Shown here piece by piece: positions 24,542-33,774 of a stretch of DNA of 33,836 bases (position 1 is the stretch's first letter; each line of letters starts with the position of its first letter). The stretch comes from Actinomycetes bacterium. GTDB taxonomy: Bacteria; Actinomycetota; Actinomycetes; Streptosporangiales; Streptosporangiaceae. Below the pieces are notes generated by a model. That model made no database searches. It saw only the letters and a program-made list of their open reading frames with translations, and had not been told where the DNA came from. The DNA is taken from contig JAOPYO010000145.1 of assembly GCA_025964575.1 (NCBI GenBank), positions 1-33,836 of the forward strand, read 5' to 3'. The translations under genes were made by a program, and so were the position numbers.

Positions 24542-24576
24542 TGTCGCTGCGACAAACGCGATATATCGTGGTCGCG
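24542..24576. promoter_or_regulatory. Nested inverted repeats upstream of the SARP-type regulator
   Basis: TGTCG-CTG-CGACA (24542-24554) is followed by the palindrome CGATATATCG (24559-24568), itself inside arms CGCGA and TCGCG (24557-24576). It is the only AT-rich patch between rnpB and the regulator gene, so it probably holds promoter or operator sites. Confidence 0.45.
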
Positions 24577-24613
24577 TGCAGCGAAATGCCACTCGAACAG
24601 AGAGAATCGACGC

Positions 24614-27600
24614 GTGCGGATCGGAATTCTGGGGCCCTTGGAGGTCGCCGACGGGGAGCGGCTCGTCGAGGTCGGGGGCGCTCGGCTGCGTGCGCTGCTG
24701 ACGTTGCTCGCCCTGGAGGCGGGCCGGGTGGTCCCCGCGGAGCGTCTGATCGACGACCTGTGGGAGGCGAATCCACCGGTCGGCGCCCCGAACGCGCTGC
24801 AGTCCCTGGTGTCCCGGCTGCGCGCGGCCCTCGGGAACGGTCGCGAGCTCATCGAGTCACGGCCCGCCGGATACCGGTTGGCCGTGGCCCGGTCGGACAT
24901 CGACGCCTTCGACTTCGAGACCCGCGTGAGCCGGGCCCGGCGCATCGGGAACCCACTCTCCGTCGCCGCGGAACTACGCGAAGCTCTGGCCCTGTGGCGG
25001 GGACCGGCCCTCGCCGATGTCGCGGGGGCACCGTTCGCGGAGGGACCGATCGCGAGGCTCGAGGGCCTGTGGCTGGCCGCGACCGAGGAGCGGATCGAGG
25101 CCGACCTGGCCCTGGGCCGGTACACCGAGCTGATCCCCGAACTCGAGGCGCTCACCGCCACCCACCGGCTGCGCGAGCCGCTGCGCGGCCGGCTGATGCG
25201 GGCGTTGTACGGGGCCGGACGGCAGGCCGACGCCCTGTCGGTGTACGAGGACACCAAACGCGCTCTCGCCGACACCCTCGGCGTGGACCCTTCGGCCGAG
25301 CTGGAGAACATCTATCTGTCGGTGCTACGCCACGATCTCGCGCTCTCGCCGGCGCGGCCCGGGTCACCACCGGGACAGGCGGATCCCAGACCGCCGCTCG
25401 GAGAGGCGGATCCGGCGCCGCCAGGGCTCATGTTCGACGAGCCGTCCACCAATCTGCGCGCCCAGCTGACCAGTTTCATCGGCCGTGACACCGACCTCAT
25501 CCGGGTCGGCAAGCTGCTCGGCGAGGGGCGCCTCGTGACATTGACCGGACCGGGCGGAGCGGGCAAGACCCGATTGTCGATGGAGGCCGGGCAGCGGTTG
25601 CTCGACCGCGTGCCGGACGGCGTCTGGCTGGTCGAGCTCGCCCCCGTGACCGATCCCGCCGAAGTGCCACACGCGGTGCTGACCGTCCTCGGGCTGCGGG
25701 AGATGGTGCTGATCACCACGCCGCGTGCCAGGGTCGCCGGGGTCGAGGTGGCGGATCCGCTGGATCGGCTGGCCGCCGCGCTGGCAGGCAAGAGGCTGCT
25801 GCTCATCTTGGACAACTGCGAGCATCTGATCGACGCCGCGGCCCGGCTCGCGGACCGGTTGCTCGCCGGTTGTCCGGGCCTGCGGATCCTCGCCACCAGC
25901 CGTGAGCCCCTGGGCATCACCGGCGAATCGCTCTGGCCGGTGGAGCCACTGGCGCTGCCGCACGCGGAAGCCGACGCGGGGGAGGCCATGACGTATCCGG
26001 CCGTACGGCTGCTCGCCGACCGGGCCGTCGCCGTACGCCCTGGTTTCGCGGTGACCAGCGACAACGTCGCCGGAGTCGTACGCATCTGCCGGGCCCTGGA
26101 CGGGATGCCGCTGGCCATCGAACTGGCGGCGGCCCGGCTGCGCGCTCTCTCCCCCGAGCAGATCGCCGCCCGTCTCGACGATCGGTTCCGTCTGCTCACC
26201 GCGGGCAGCCGCACCGCCCTGCCCCGGCATCAGACCCTGCGTGCCGTCGTCGAGTGGAGCTGGGATCTGCTGGAGGACGATGAGCGCACGCTGTGGCGGC
26301 GGCTGTCCATCTTCGCGGGCGGCGCCACGGTGGAGAGCGCTGAGACGGTCTGTTCCAGTGACCTCGACACGCTGGCAGTGCTGGTGGAAAAGTCACTGGT
26401 CATCGTCACCGACGGGGAAGGGCCGAGCCCCGGTGCCGGCTGGCCCCGCTATCGGATGCTGGAGACGATCCGGGCGTACGGGTTGGAACGCCTGGCTGAG
26501 GCGGGGGAGGAGGATCGCGTCCGGCGGGCCCACGCCGAGTACTTCCTGAGGCTGGCAGAGACGTCCGAGCCCCGGTTGCGCGGACGGGAGCAGATCAGCA
26601 CGCTGGCTGAACTGTCGGCCGAGCACGACAATCTGCACGCCGCGTTGCGCTGGGCCATCGGGACCGGTGACGCGACGCTGTCCATGCGTCTCGTCTCGGC
26701 CATCGGGTGGTACTGGTGGCTGGGCGGGCACCGCGCGGAGGGCAACGAGATCGCGTCGGAGGCGCTTGCGCTCCCGGGCATCGTCGACGACCAGACGACC
26801 GCCATCGCCTGCACGCTGGGTGCCTTCACCTCCTTCGGTGGCGCGCGGGACATGGAGGAGGTCACCGGCTGGATGCACCGGGCACGGGACATCACGCAGA
26901 CCCTCCAGGACGAGCCGATCCATCCCGTGCTGCGCCTCCTCGGCCCCATGCTGGATCTGTTCCAGTCCGGGATGGATGCCGAGGCGCTGCTGAAGCTGGT
27001 GCCGATGTTCGACGATCCTGATCTGTGGCTGCGGGGCATGGCCCATTTCCTGTACGGCCAGGTCGCGATCAACATGGGCCGGGTGGGAGGAGAGGACGGC
27101 GCCGAGACCCATCTTGACCTGGCGCTCGTGACCTTCCGTTCGCTGGGCGACCGCTGGGGGAGGGCCTTCTGCCTCACCGCGCAGGCCGAGCTCGTCGCCT
27201 GGCGGGGCGACCATCGCCGGGCCGTCGCGCTCTATGAGGAGTCCATGGGATTCCTCTTGGAACTCGGCACCGCCGAAGAGACACCGATGCTGTGCATCCG
27301 CCTGGCGAACTCGCTGTGGCTTCTCGGGGAGCGCGACCGGGCACGCGAGCTGGTCGCCACAGGGTCGCGGATCGCGGATCGCAGCGGGGCACCCGAGAGC
27401 CTGGCCATCGTCAACTATCAGCTAGGCGAGTTCGCCCGGCGGGAGGGTCGGCTCGAGGAGGCCCGCAACCATCTGGACCGCGCTCTGACGTTGGCCGCCG
27501 ACGTCGCCGGCCCCCCGCAGTTCAGGGCGATGATGGCCTCCGGGCGGGCCTACGTCGATGCGGCGGCGGGCGATATCGAGGGCGCCAGACTCCTGCATAT

Positions 27601-27922
27601 CGAGGCACTGCGGCAGGCCCTTTCGGCACTGGACGCACCGATCATCGCCCAGACCATCACCGGCTTCGCCGATCTGGCCGCACGGCACGCGGATTTCGAG
27701 ACGGCCGCCCTGCTGCTGGGCGCCGGCGAAGGCATCAGGGGCATGCCCGACCTGTCCCTCTCCGATGAGGTCCGTCTCCTGGCGGAGTGCCGGGCGGCAC
27801 TCGGAGAAGACGGCTTCAACGCCGCCGCGGACCGTGGCCGAGGTCTGTCCGTGGACGAGGTGCTCACCCGCCTCGGCGTCGAGCGTCCGCCGCTCCATCA
27901 CCCCCTCACCCAACCGATGTGA
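24614..27922 (+). CDS. AfsR/SARP-family transcriptional regulator (wHTH-BTAD-NB-ARC-TPR)
   Basis: A 1102-residue STAND regulator. Residues about 1-90 are an OmpR-type winged helix that binds direct repeats near -35 boxes. Residues 97-240 are the bacterial transcriptional activator domain. Residues about 300-570 are the NTPase, with P-loop GPGGAGKTRL near 312 and Walker B LLLILDNCEHL near 395, then ATSREPLGI. The rest is helical TPR-like repeats that probably sense a ligand or partner. There is no C-terminal LuxR helix-turn-helix. GTG 24614 fits the family start (RIGILGPLEV); the longer frame from 24362 runs into rnpB. Such proteins activate antibiotic or developmental genes. The PKS locus is 14 kb away, so a link between them is only a guess. 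Confidence 0.95.
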   Translation: MRIGILGPLEVADGERLVEVGGARLRALLTLLALEAGRVVPAERLIDDLWEANPPVGAPNALQSLVSRLRAALGNGRELIESRPAGYRLAVARSDIDAFDFETRVSRARRIGNPLSVAAELREALALWRGPALADVAGAPFAEGPIARLEGLWLAATEERIEADLALGRYTELIPELEALTATHRLREPLRGRLMRALYGAGRQADALSVYEDTKRALADTLGVDPSAELENIYLSVLRHDLALSPARPGSPPGQADPRPPLGEADPAPPGLMFDEPSTNLRAQLTSFIGRDTDLIRVGKLLGEGRLVTLTGPGGAGKTRLSMEAGQRLLDRVPDGVWLVELAPVTDPAEVPHAVLTVLGLREMVLITTPRARVAGVEVADPLDRLAAALAGKRLLLILDNCEHLIDAAARLADRLLAGCPGLRILATSREPLGITGESLWPVEPLALPHAEADAGEAMTYPAVRLLADRAVAVRPGFAVTSDNVAGVVRICRALDGMPLAIELAAARLRALSPEQIAARLDDRFRLLTAGSRTALPRHQTLRAVVEWSWDLLEDDERTLWRRLSIFAGGATVESAETVCSSDLDTLAVLVEKSLVIVTDGEGPSPGAGWPRYRMLETIRAYGLERLAEAGEEDRVRRAHAEYFLRLAETSEPRLRGREQISTLAELSAEHDNLHAALRWAIGTGDATLSMRLVSAIGWYWWLGGHRAEGNEIASEALALPGIVDDQTTAIACTLGAFTSFGGARDMEEVTGWMHRARDITQTLQDEPIHPVLRLLGPMLDLFQSGMDAEALLKLVPMFDDPDLWLRGMAHFLYGQVAINMGRVGGEDGAETHLDLALVTFRSLGDRWGRAFCLTAQAELVAWRGDHRRAVALYEESMGFLLELGTAEETPMLCIRLANSLWLLGERDRARELVATGSRIADRSGAPESLAIVNYQLGEFARREGRLEEARNHLDRALTLAADVAGPPQFRAMMASGRAYVDAAAGDIEGARLLHIEALRQALSALDAPIIAQTITGFADLAARHADFETAALLLGAGEGIRGMPDLSLSDEVRLLAECRAALGEDGFNAAADRGRGLSVDEVLTRLGVERPPLHHPLTQPM

Positions 27923-27936
27923 TGACGAATGGGAAA

Positions 27937-27963
27937 CGCGGTCACTCTCAGGGAGCGACCGCG
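27937..27963. terminator. Hairpin between regulator and ABC permease
   Basis: CGCGGTC and GACCGCG close a stem with an inner CTC/GAG pair. Pyrimidine-rich CATTCTCTTCTC follows on the plus strand and TTTCCC on the minus strand, so it can serve both convergent genes. Confidence 0.6.
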
Positions 27964-28024
27964 CATTCTCTTCTCGGGTGAGTGGTTCGGTGTGAGCGGT
28001 TCGGTAATGGGTGGCCGGGCCGGG

Positions 28025-28864
28025 TCAGACGCGGCCCTTGAAGGCGCGCAGTGACAGTGGGATGAACACCGCCGCGATGCCCAACCCCCACAGGAGGGCG
28101 TTGATCGCCGGCGCTGCGACCGCCTGGCTGTGACCCTGCAGGTCATGTCCGATCAGCAGGCCGCGGAGCGCGTCCACCATTTGCGAGACCGGGTTGTACT
28201 TCATGACGTTGTAGATCCAGTCAGGGTATTTGTGGCTCAGCGGGATGAACGCGTTGCTGAGGAAGGTCAGCGGGAAGATCACCACGAATCCGAAGACCTG
28301 CACCTTCTCCGGCTCGCTCACCGTCAGCCCGATGAACACCGAGGCCCAGGAGAGGAGCAGGGCGAAGGCCAGCAGGATCCCGAATGCCGGGATCACGGCC
28401 AGCGGGGTGGTATCGATCCGGAAGCCCATGAGGATGCCCACGGTGAGCAGGATGGCCATGGACCACGCCTGCTTGGCGATGTCCGCGAGGATCCGCCCGG
28501 CCAGCGGCGACGTCCGGGAGATGGGCAGGCTGCGGAACCGGTCGAACACCCCCTTGGTGACGTCCACGTTCAGTCCGACCCCGGTCGACATCGTGGCGAA
28601 CAGCGCGTTCTGCACGATGATCCCGGGGATCAGGATGGGCAGATAGGCCGAGACACTGCCTGCCATCGCCGGTCCGAAGACGTAGGCGAAGAGCAGCACG
28701 AACATGATCGGCTGGATGCTGAGATCGATCAGCTCCATGGGGTTGTGCTTGATCTGCACCAGGCTGCGCCAGGCCAGCGTCATCGTGTTGCGGAAAGCGC
28801 TGACGGGGGAGACCCGCTTGTCCAGAGCAAGTGGTGCGGGCGCCGTCTGAGTAAGGGTGCTCAT
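28025..28864 (-). CDS. ABC-2 type exporter permease (DrrB-like)
   Basis: A 279-residue permease with six hydrophobic segments. Its typical parts are LIDLSIQPIMFVLLFAYVFG near 45-65, the motif GIIVQNALFATMSTGVGLNVDVTKGVFDRFRSLPISR in the first cytoplasmic loop region, and NAFIPLSHKYPDWIYNVMKYNPVSQMVDALRGL near the fifth segment. With its ATPase it should form an exporter for hydrophobic drugs or a cell-envelope lipid or polymer. ATG 28864 has GGAG eight bases upstream. It is separated from the ATPase gene by 103 bases that contain REP-like copy 2. Substrate unknown. Confidence 0.94.
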   Translation of the reverse strand: MSTLTQTAPAPLALDKRVSPVSAFRNTMTLAWRSLVQIKHNPMELIDLSIQPIMFVLLFAYVFGPAMAGSVSAYLPILIPGIIVQNALFATMSTGVGLNVDVTKGVFDRFRSLPISRTSPLAGRILADIAKQAWSMAILLTVGILMGFRIDTTPLAVIPAFGILLAFALLLSWASVFIGLTVSEPEKVQVFGFVVIFPLTFLSNAFIPLSHKYPDWIYNVMKYNPVSQMVDALRGLLIGHDLQGHSQAVAAPAINALLWGLGIAAVFIPLSLRAFKGRV

Positions 28865-28885
28865 GCTGTGTTCTCCGCTCGCTTC

Positions 28886-28954
28886 CGAGCCGCCTTTGGG
28901 CGGCGGCTTCCCTCGTCGCTCGTTCCTCGCTTCTCAGTCCAGCCGCCGCCGCGG
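28886..28954 (-). repeat. REP-like intergenic element, copy 2
   Basis: The minus strand carries the same core as 15899-15970, with only a few base differences in about 55 (A for G at two sites, C for G at one, CAAA for TTTA in the loop). It lies between the two ABC exporter genes, after one stop codon and just before the ribosome site of the next gene. Confidence 0.85.
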
Positions 28955-28967
28955 CTCTCCAGCTCGC

Positions 28968-29951
28968 TCATGTGAGGGCATCTTCCTTGACGCGTTCCTG
29001 GTCGCCGTCCTCGGTGGCTTCCTCGGTCCGGTGGCCGGTGAGCGCGAAGAACACCTCGTCGAGGCTGGACTTGCGCAGTGCCAGCTCGCTCACCACGACC
29101 CCGGCCTCATCGAGCCGTCGCACGACGGCGGGCATGACGGACGGGTCGGTGATCGGCGCGCTGACCAGCCCGTCCCGGACCTCGGGTGCGGTGTCGAGCA
29201 GCTCGGAGACGACCCGGGCGACGGTGATCTCGTCGGCCGGGGTGACCGGGCGGACCTCCAGAACCTGGCCTCCGGCCTGCGTTTTCAGCTGATCCGGGGT
29301 GCCGTGAGCGATGACCTTGCCGTGGTCGATGACCATGATGTCGTCGGCGAGCTGGTCGGCCTCCTCGAGATACTGCGTGGTGAGCAGCACCGTCACCCCG
29401 TCCTCGGTGAGCCCTCGGACGATGTCCCACAGGCCGCTCCGGGCACGCGGGTCGAGGCCCGTCGTCGGCTCGTCCAGATAGAGGACCTGCGGCCGGCCGA
29501 CCAGGCTCGCGGCCAGGTCGAGGCGGCGCCGCATGCCACCTGAGTAGGTCTTGGCCGCCCGTTCGCGAGCGTCCCAGAGGTCGAATCGCTCGAGCAGCTC
29601 GGCCGCCCTGCTCTTGGCCTCACGGCGCGGCATGCCCAGCAGCCGGCCGATGAGAACGAGATTCTCGGTGCCGGTGAGCATCTCGTCGACGCCGGCGTAC
29701 TGCCCGGTCAGCCCGATCAGTTGGCGGACCCGGTGCGCGTCGCGCACCACGTCGTAGCCGCCCACGATGGCGGTGCCCTCATCGGGTTTGATCAAAGTCG
29801 CAAGGACTCGGACCGCTGTGGTCTTACCGGCACCATTCGGCCCGAGCACGCCCAGCACCGTCCCGGCGCGAGCGGTGAGACTCACGCCTGCCAGCGCCTG
29901 GGTCTCACCGAAGCGCTTCACCAGGCCCTCGGCCTGGATGGCGTATGTCAT
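28968..29951 (-). CDS. ABC exporter ATP-binding protein (DrrA-like)
   Basis: A 327-residue ATPase of the daunorubicin-resistance type. It has Walker A GPNGAGKTT with Lys43, the ABC signature YSGGMRRRLDLA, Walker B VLYLDEPTTGLDP and the switch-region His after TTQYLEEADQL. The C-terminal extension of about 100 residues (VLEVRPVTPADEI onward to LALRKSSLDEVFFALTGHRTEE) is typical of DrrA. ATG 29951 follows GAGGGGAAATGAC; a longer frame to 30008 lacks a ribosome site. It is first in the operon with the permease. No TetR or PadR regulator gene, a frequent neighbour, is present in the 260-base divergent gap. Confidence 0.95.
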   Translation of the reverse strand: MTYAIQAEGLVKRFGETQALAGVSLTARAGTVLGVLGPNGAGKTTAVRVLATLIKPDEGTAIVGGYDVVRDAHRVRQLIGLTGQYAGVDEMLTGTENLVLIGRLLGMPRREAKSRAAELLERFDLWDARERAAKTYSGGMRRRLDLAASLVGRPQVLYLDEPTTGLDPRARSGLWDIVRGLTEDGVTVLLTTQYLEEADQLADDIMVIDHGKVIAHGTPDQLKTQAGGQVLEVRPVTPADEITVARVVSELLDTAPEVRDGLVSAPITDPSVMPAVVRRLDEAGVVVSELALRKSSLDEVFFALTGHRTEEATEDGDQERVKEDALT

Positions 29952-30113
29952 GTCATTTCCCCTCGGGTTCTGGACGCCGTACATCTCGCGGAACGTAGGT
30001 CGCGACATGTCAACTTATGCGGCGTCCTCTGTGATCTGCGACTAGTTTTTCGGACGGCCCTGTCAAAGGGCTGCTAAGTCGCTGACAGCGTCGCACGGGG
30101 GTCTGACAGAACG

Positions 30114-30146
30114 CGGACCACAGGACCAACGCGATCCTGTGGTCCG
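30114..30146. repeat. Perfect 12-bp inverted repeat in the drrA/ydbS divergent gap
   Basis: CGGACCACAGGA and its complement flank a 9-base loop. It lies between divergent genes, so it is unlikely to be a normal terminator for either. It may be an operator or a leader hairpin of the plus-strand gene about 65 bases downstream. Confidence 0.6.
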
Positions 30147-30210
30147 GTGAGGCTTTACCCTTGGCGGTCCGCTGGGGGTCGGCCGCGCTCGATCTAGACT
30201 GCGAGGAGTG

Positions 30211-30768
30211 ATGTCGGTGGCCCACTCCCAGCAGCCTCCGGACCGGGCTCCGGTCCAGGCCCGGCTACGCCCGCCTGCCCATCGGGCCGCCCGGCGGGTG
30301 ATCGCCCAGTGGACAGTGGAATACCTCATCGTCACCTTGATCACCCTCGTGCAGGCCGGGGTGGTGGCGGCCGTCGTCGAGTGGTTCGACTGGTCGATCC
30401 TGCCCAGTGTGGTCGTGCGCCATATCCGGTGGCTGCCCGCGGGGGTGGCCGTGGCCGGGCTGGTCATCGTGGCGGTGGTGCCGACCTGGCGCTACCGGGT
30501 GCACCGCTGGGAGGTCGGCTCAGATGTCGTCTACACCAGGACCGGCTGGTTCAGCCGGCACTGGCAGCTGGTCCCGGTGAGCCGGATCCAGACCGTGGAC
30601 ACCGAGCAGAGCTGGATCGAACGGCCGCTGGGCCTGGCCACCATGCACATCCGGACCGCCTCGCACGCGGGCTCCTCCAAGGTCGCCGGGCTGCCCGTCG
30701 ACACCGCGACCCTGCTGGCCGCCGACCTCGCCCACCGGGCCCATGACCTGCGTGACGATGCGACATGA
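30211..30768 (+). CDS. PH-domain membrane protein, YdbS-like
   Basis: A 185-residue protein with two membrane segments (about 35-57 and 71-91) and one bacterial PH domain (bPH2, DUF304). The domain begins YRVHRWEVGSDVVYTRTGWFSRHW and contains VPVSRIQTVDTEQSWIERPLGLATMHIRTA, the usual core. Bacillus YdbS/YdbT are thought to work together in envelope stress or resistance to certain bacteriocins. ATG 30211 has GAGG about four bases before it; GTG 30217 has the better spacing, so either may be used. Its stop overlaps the next start (ATGA), so the two proteins are made together and probably form a complex. Confidence 0.9.
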   Translation: MSVAHSQQPPDRAPVQARLRPPAHRAARRVIAQWTVEYLIVTLITLVQAGVVAAVVEWFDWSILPSVVVRHIRWLPAGVAVAGLVIVAVVPTWRYRVHRWEVGSDVVYTRTGWFSRHWQLVPVSRIQTVDTEQSWIERPLGLATMHIRTASHAGSSKVAGLPVDTATLLAADLAHRAHDLRDDAT

Positions 30769-32240
30769 GTGAGCCTCTTCCCCGGCGGCTGAGCGGCTGG
30801 ACGGTGTTCGTCCGGGCGGGCAGGGAGGTGGTCACACTCGTCTTCGCCGGGGCGACGGGGCTCGTGATCGGCGGCCTGTCGACCGGGCTCTTCGTCACGG
30901 CGGCCGGGGTCACGCTGAGCCTGCTGCACAACGTGGTGAGCTGGGCGACGTTCACCTACACCGTGTACGACGACCGGATCGAACTGCGCCGCACGCTGAT
31001 CGGCCGGTCGGTGACCAACATCCCGATCGACCGCATCCGAGGTGTGGACATCAGCACCACGCTGCCGCACCGGGTTCTCGGCCTGGCCGTCGTGCACATC
31101 GACGCGGCCGCCGCGGCGGAGAGCAAGGGTGAGGGCACCCTCAACGCCGTCTCGCGGATGGAGGCCGTACGGCTCCGCCAGGTGCTGCTCAGCCGGTCGG
31201 CGCGTGAGACGGACAGCGCAGCCGGTGCCGTGCGGCCGCCGCGCAGGGGCGTCGTCTATGCCCGGGCGCTGCCCAGGTGGTACCTCTACGCGCCGCTGAG
31301 CGGTGCGTACGTGCTGACCCCATTCGCCCTGGCCGGGAGCCTGCTCGGGGCCCTCTACAACCTCGGCGACGATCTGGGGCTGCTCACGCAGAGCCGGCTG
31401 GAGCGGCTCGGCCGGGACGCGGTGGGCCTGCCGCCGGTACTCGCCATCATCGCGGTGGCAGTGCTCGTGATCGCGATGCCGGTCGCCTCTGTCGTGGTGT
31501 ACGCGCTGTTCAACTGGGACTTCACCCTGCGGGCCGTCGGCGGGGAAGGCGGCGATCGGGACGGCACGATCGTGGCCGAACGTGGACTGATCACCCGTCG
31601 CAGCGTGTCGCTGGAGCACCGCCGGATCCGCGGCGTCGAGCTGCGCGACAACCCCTTCGAACGGCTCGCCGGGGTGGTGCGGCTGGGCGCCATCGTGGCC
31701 GGGCTCCGTGACTCCGAGCACCGCGGGCGGCTGCTGCCGACCTCGCCCCGCGCGTTCGCCTGGGACGTGGCGGGCCGGGTGCTGGGAGCCGAGGCCATGC
31801 CTTTCACGACGCTCGTCCGGCATCCGGCCGCCGCCCGCGGCCGCCGGATCAGCCGGGCCGTCCTGCCGCCGCTGGCCGCCGCCCTTATCGCGGTGGCCAC
31901 CGGTCAGTTGCTGGTGGCATACGGATGTGTGGCGCTGGCGCTACTCTGCATCCCGCTCGGACTGGACCGGTATCGCCAGCTGGGCCACGCCACCGACGGG
32001 ACCCGGCTGGCGGTGCGCTCGGGTTCGCTCCGGCGCCACCAGGCGGTCGTCGAGCATCGGGCCGTGGTGGCATGGCAGTTCCGGCAGAGCCTCTTCCAGC
32101 GGCGATCCGGCCTGGCCACGCTGGTGGTTGCGGTCGGCGCAGGGAAGGGCGGTTACCCGGCGATCGATCTGGCGGAGGAGGACGCGGTCGCCTTCGCCCG
32201 AGAGGTCACACCGCAGTGGGTCACCCCCTTCCTGGAGTGA
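30765..32240 (+). CDS. Multi-PH-domain membrane protein, YdbT-like
   Basis: A 491-residue protein with three bPH2 domains separated by pairs of membrane segments. Domain 1 (about 64-135) contains IPIDRIRGVDIST and VLGLAVVHIDAA. Domain 2 (about 248-325) contains RRSVSLEHRRIRGVELRDNPFERLAGVVRL. Domain 3 (about 400-470) is DGTRLAVRSGSLRRHQAVVEHRAVVAWQF with QRRSGLATLVVAV. Hydrophobic pairs lie at about 24-55, 170-245 and 360-400. This is the classic partner of the YdbS-like protein. The operon ends at a 12-bp hairpin shared with sepH. Confidence 0.92.
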   Translation: MSEPLPRRLSGWTVFVRAGREVVTLVFAGATGLVIGGLSTGLFVTAAGVTLSLLHNVVSWATFTYTVYDDRIELRRTLIGRSVTNIPIDRIRGVDISTTLPHRVLGLAVVHIDAAAAAESKGEGTLNAVSRMEAVRLRQVLLSRSARETDSAAGAVRPPRRGVVYARALPRWYLYAPLSGAYVLTPFALAGSLLGALYNLGDDLGLLTQSRLERLGRDAVGLPPVLAIIAVAVLVIAMPVASVVVYALFNWDFTLRAVGGEGGDRDGTIVAERGLITRRSVSLEHRRIRGVELRDNPFERLAGVVRLGAIVAGLRDSEHRGRLLPTSPRAFAWDVAGRVLGAEAMPFTTLVRHPAAARGRRISRAVLPPLAAALIAVATGQLLVAYGCVALALLCIPLGLDRYRQLGHATDGTRLAVRSGSLRRHQAVVEHRAVVAWQFRQSLFQRRSGLATLVVAVGAGKGGYPAIDLAEEDAVAFAREVTPQWVTPFLE

Positions 32241-32270
32241 GCCCCGCCGGCCCTGGGACCGGCGGGGCTC
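32239..32270. terminator. Bidirectional hairpin terminator
   Basis: Arms GAGCCCCGCCGG and its complement (12 bp) enclose an 8-base loop between the convergent ydbT-like gene and sepH. The left arm begins within the TGA stop of the plus-strand gene. Confidence 0.8.
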
Positions 32271-32283
32271 AACGCCCGGGTGA

Positions 32284-33756
32284 TCAGTCGGGGCGGCGGG
32301 CACCGAACATGATCTCGTCCCAGGACGGCACGGAGGCTCGTTTGCCGCGCGCCGAATTCTTCCGCCGCACAGGCCGGGCGGGCGGCTCGACAGGCGGCGG
32401 CGGAGCTGGAGCGGGCTTCGGAACCGCGGCCGCGGCGACCTGCTCCTCTTCGGCCTCAGCGGCCACCGGCTCGACCGGAACAGGCTCGGGCTCCGGCACG
32501 GGTTCGGGCTTGGGTTTGGGCTTCGGGGCGGCCTGCGGTGCGGGCTTCGGATCCCGCTGTGCGGCCGGTTGTGGTGCGGGCTCCGGCCGTACGTCCCCGA
32601 CCTCCGCAACGGACGCCGCGGCAGGCGGCTCGGCGGCCGGTTCGATGACCGCGGTGACCTCCTCGCGGGGCTCCGCGCGGGGCTGTTCGGCAGGCTCGGG
32701 CGGGGCCTTCGCCACGACCTCGCGGGGAGCCTCCGTCACGACTTCGGTGACGACCTCGGTCACGATCGGGCGAGGTGGTTCAACGACCTGGGCGGCGGGA
32801 GTCTCCCACTCGGGTTCGGCCACGGTCGCCGAGGAGGACTCCGTCACACCATCGTCCTGGGCCGGCGACTCAACCTCCGCGGCATACCCCGCGGCGCCCA
32901 GGTCCCCCTGCGGTGCGGCCGCTGGCTCGGGAGCGTAAGGCTCCGCCACCTCCGGGACGTACCGCTCCCGGGTGGCCGCGACGGTCTCTTCCTCCGGCGG
33001 GGCCACGTACTCGCGGCGATGCGGGGCGACGGCCTGACGGCGTGGTTCGGCGATCCGCCCGCGCCCGACGCCGTACTCCCGGCGCTGCTCGGCGGCGACG
33101 TCGGAACGCGAGTCGGACACGATCTTCATCGCGGGCCGGCGGGACACCAGTGCAGTGACGGTCGGGGCGGCCGGCTCCTCCAGCACGAGGGACGACAGCC
33201 GGGCGGCCTCCTCGTCGAGGGGCGACACCTGCCGGCGACGCGGATCGAAGACCCATTCCGCCGCGTGCGGGCGGCCGTCGTCGAAGAACGACAGGCGCAC
33301 CCGCCAGGTGCTGTCCTCGCACTTCCAGGAGTCCCACTCGACCTCTTCGAGGTCCACGCCACGGCGGCCGAGGCGCTCCTCCACCATCTCACCCAGCGGC
33401 GGCCCGGGGCTGGCATCGCCCTGGCGCCGCGCGATGACGCGCTGCGCCTGCTGGGCCATGTACTCGCGTTCCTGCAGGACCGGACCTTCGAACCAGCGGA
33501 CGCGTTCCACCGGGATGCCGGCGGACTCGGCGATCTCCTCCGCCGTCTCACCGGCACGGATGCGAGCCTGGATCTCCTTGGGGCGCAAAGGGCTCTCCAC
33601 TTCGATCTCGAACTGGCCGAGGCGGGAGAAGTGCCCGCGGACCGCGGCGCGGAGCCGATCGTCAACGGGCAGCGTGAACCGGGTGCCTCGGCCCGCGGTG
33701 GCCAGCACAAGGTATGAACCGTCCTCGCTGACCGCGACGAGGCGCAGCTCCTGCAT
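32284..33756 (-). CDS. sepH: Septation protein SepH
   Basis: A 490-residue actinobacterial cell-division protein that binds FtsZ and promotes its assembly at septa. The N-terminal domain (DUF3071, about 1-170) begins MQELRLVAVSEDGSYLVL and holds the helix-turn-helix-like part IQARIRAGETAEEIAESAGIPVERVRWFEGPVLQEREYMAQQA, important for FtsZ activation. A long acidic, Pro/Ala/Glu-rich disordered region follows (about 200-465). The tail PSWDEIMFGARRPD is the conserved C-terminal motif. ATG 33756 has AGGAAGG seven bases upstream. A second, similar start with a 6-codon ORF lies just upstream. Confidence 0.96.
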   Translation of the reverse strand: MQELRLVAVSEDGSYLVLATAGRGTRFTLPVDDRLRAAVRGHFSRLGQFEIEVESPLRPKEIQARIRAGETAEEIAESAGIPVERVRWFEGPVLQEREYMAQQAQRVIARRQGDASPGPPLGEMVEERLGRRGVDLEEVEWDSWKCEDSTWRVRLSFFDDGRPHAAEWVFDPRRRQVSPLDEEAARLSSLVLEEPAAPTVTALVSRRPAMKIVSDSRSDVAAEQRREYGVGRGRIAEPRRQAVAPHRREYVAPPEEETVAATRERYVPEVAEPYAPEPAAAPQGDLGAAGYAAEVESPAQDDGVTESSSATVAEPEWETPAAQVVEPPRPIVTEVVTEVVTEAPREVVAKAPPEPAEQPRAEPREEVTAVIEPAAEPPAAASVAEVGDVRPEPAPQPAAQRDPKPAPQAAPKPKPKPEPVPEPEPVPVEPVAAEAEEEQVAAAAVPKPAPAPPPPVEPPARPVRRKNSARGKRASVPSWDEIMFGARRPD

Positions 33757-33774
33757 GCGTGTCCTTCCTGCCCT

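Noticed and set aside
24362..24613. Longer N-terminus for the AfsR-like regulator
   Set aside because: It would overlap the RNase P RNA gene and add 84 residues of no-domain sequence; the family start is at GTG 24614.
30056..30070. Hairpin GCCCT-GTCAA-AGGGC as a terminator
   Set aside because: The stem is only 5 bp, there is no T-run on the correct side and it lies in a divergent gap.
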